NCBI GenBank assembly: GCA_024291935.2
Contig: CM044310.1
Span: 120,290,213-120,354,212 of the forward strand
Direction of reading: 5' to 3'
Source of the DNA: Okapia johnstoni
Lineage: Eukaryota; Chordata; Mammalia; Artiodactyla; Giraffidae
Length of the DNA: 64,000 bases
The notes under the pieces are model-generated. The model was not told the DNA's origin and did not search any database. It saw nothing but the letters and a program-made list of their open reading frames with translations. The position numbers and the translations under genes are program-made. Positions within the stretch are counted from its first letter, which is position 1; each line of letters opens with the position of its first letter. Shown here piece by piece: positions 63,054-64,000 of this stretch.

Positions 63054-63209
63054 AACACCGCTGTGTGCCACGGCTAGGGTCGGTGCTGCAGACTTCCAGG
63101 AAAATTCCGCCTGAGCCTGGTGGGTGGCTGGGAAGCAGTTGTCCAAGGCTCCGAGTACTGGCGGGGTTCACGCTTCTTAAAGGGGACGCACCCCGATATT
63201 CGTGGAACC

Positions 63210-64000
63210 ACTCTTCTCAAAGACAGAAAAAGAAGGTGTCAGCACGCGTTGGGAGTCGTGCCACACAGGGCATCAAGCATTCTAAAATTTTAAGAACTTG
63301 TCAGCGTGAAATTGAGAATGTGGTAGAGGTAGAGGATTTAGTAACATCAATATTTTGGAAAAATTTTTATGAAGTCATACATACTTAGATGTCAAAGACA
63401 TTTATGATACACACCTACAAGTAATATTTTGCATTATGATTGCAATGAATATACGTTAAAACAAACACATTTTGAAGGACTTACACTCAAAGTGGCAGGC
63501 TGATGAATATTTCACGAAGACAACTGGGTCCTCATCTTTGGAACTCATAAATGTTACCTTATATGGTCAGAGACTTTGCCAACTCGATTAGGGATTTGGA
63601 GATGAGATTACCCCAAAAGTATGTTTGTCGGGAGGTGTACTCCAAAGTCTCCTCATAAAAGACAGGTAGAGGAAGGCGATTTGATGACTGAAATGCTGCA
63701 CTGCTGGTCTTTGAAGAAGGAAGTGGTCTTCAGCCTTCAAACACAAGGAATGCAGCTCCAGACTTTGCAAAAGGCAAGGGCAACAATTCATTCCTAGAGC
63801 CTCCAGAGAGACCAAGCCCCTAGTCACACTTTGGCTTTATCCCTGTGAAAATGATTTAACGTCCAAAGAGTAAAATAATTCATAATGTTTCATCTGAAAC
63901 CATCAACTTTGTGGTTATTCATTATAGCAGCCATAGAAAATTAATATGGTTTAGTGACTTAGGCTTAATTACAGCTTGCTCCTGCTATCCCAAAGAACAG
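63210..64000. other. Upstream flank of gene 4, paralogous to 49090-49900
   Basis: No gene is visible. It shows the same order of blocks as the copy B flank and continues to the window edge. Confidence 0.55.

Larger units (their letters stand above)
62640..63180 (-). promoter_or_regulatory. CpG-island promoter of gene 4
   Basis: This CpG-dense block contains a minus-strand first exon, an ETS-type site ACGGAAGTG (62975-62983), an inverted CCAAT box (63002-63006) 27 bp further on, and an SBS-type element at 63035-63053. The ETS/CCAAT spacing is identical to the orphan promoter at 35.9 kb, which argues these sites are functional or recently so. Confidence 0.7.

Overview
This is mammalian, and specifically ruminant (cattle-like), genomic DNA. 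The evidence is the dense load of ruminant-specific retroposons: tRNA-Glu-derived Bov-tA and Bov-A SINEs, BovB (RTE) LINEs with their 3' (GAACT)n-type ends, cetartiodactyl CHR-type SINEs and bovine-type L1. There are no prokaryotic features. The coding content is a cluster of KRAB/C2H2 zinc-finger (KRAB-ZNF) repressor genes. Their layout is a short first exon, a 127-nt KRAB-A exon and one long finger exon entered in phase 1 by a codon for Gly followed by Cys-Trp or Cys-Cys. From memory this resembles the cluster at the end of human 19q13.4; the orthologous cattle chromosome end is inferred, not shown.

Left half, plus strand. Gene 1 (7801-about 11990) and gene 2 (17521-23113) are tandem duplicates about 10.5-11 kb apart. 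Each follows a CpG-island promoter, and both share a diverged upstream flank (4730-5640 and 15330-16060). Gene 2 is intact: KRAB-A plus 14 C2H2 fingers, 662 aa, with a poly(A) signal at 23401. Gene 1 is a decayed sister. Its KRAB-A exon is intact, its KRAB-B-like exon carries a 1-nt deletion, and its finger exon has an early stop and fossil fingers. It could still encode a KRAB-only peptide of about 100 aa.

Middle (23.4-35 kb) has no convincing gene. It holds old L1, a BovB 3' end, several SINEs, a G-rich minisatellite at 27.6 kb and possible LTR material.

Right half, minus strand. A second duplicated family occurs in three partial copies. Copy A (about 33.9-39.5 kb) keeps a CpG-island promoter and first exon (35.64-36.13 kb), but no gene body is seen. 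Copy B (gene 3, 40343-42743) keeps KRAB-A and 9 fingers, but its promoter is missing. Copy C (gene 4, 55312-57916, promoter 62.64-63.18 kb) keeps everything, yet the exon-1 start codon appears lost. Genes 3 and 4 share a 2-nt deletion that cuts off the finger array. They are almost identical over about 620 bp of the finger exon but about 11% different in the KRAB exon, which points to gene conversion.

Working together: these are expected to be nuclear, sequence-specific repressors (KRAB recruits TRIM28/KAP1; the finger arrays choose DNA targets, often transposons). The window shows how such a family evolves: tandem copying, finger-specificity change, exon loss, promoter loss and homogenisation. 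I see no wholly new kind of system. The most interesting items are the complementary promoter/body loss of copies A and B, the conversion tract, the KRAB-only remnant of gene 1, and paired CRE sites in its first exon.
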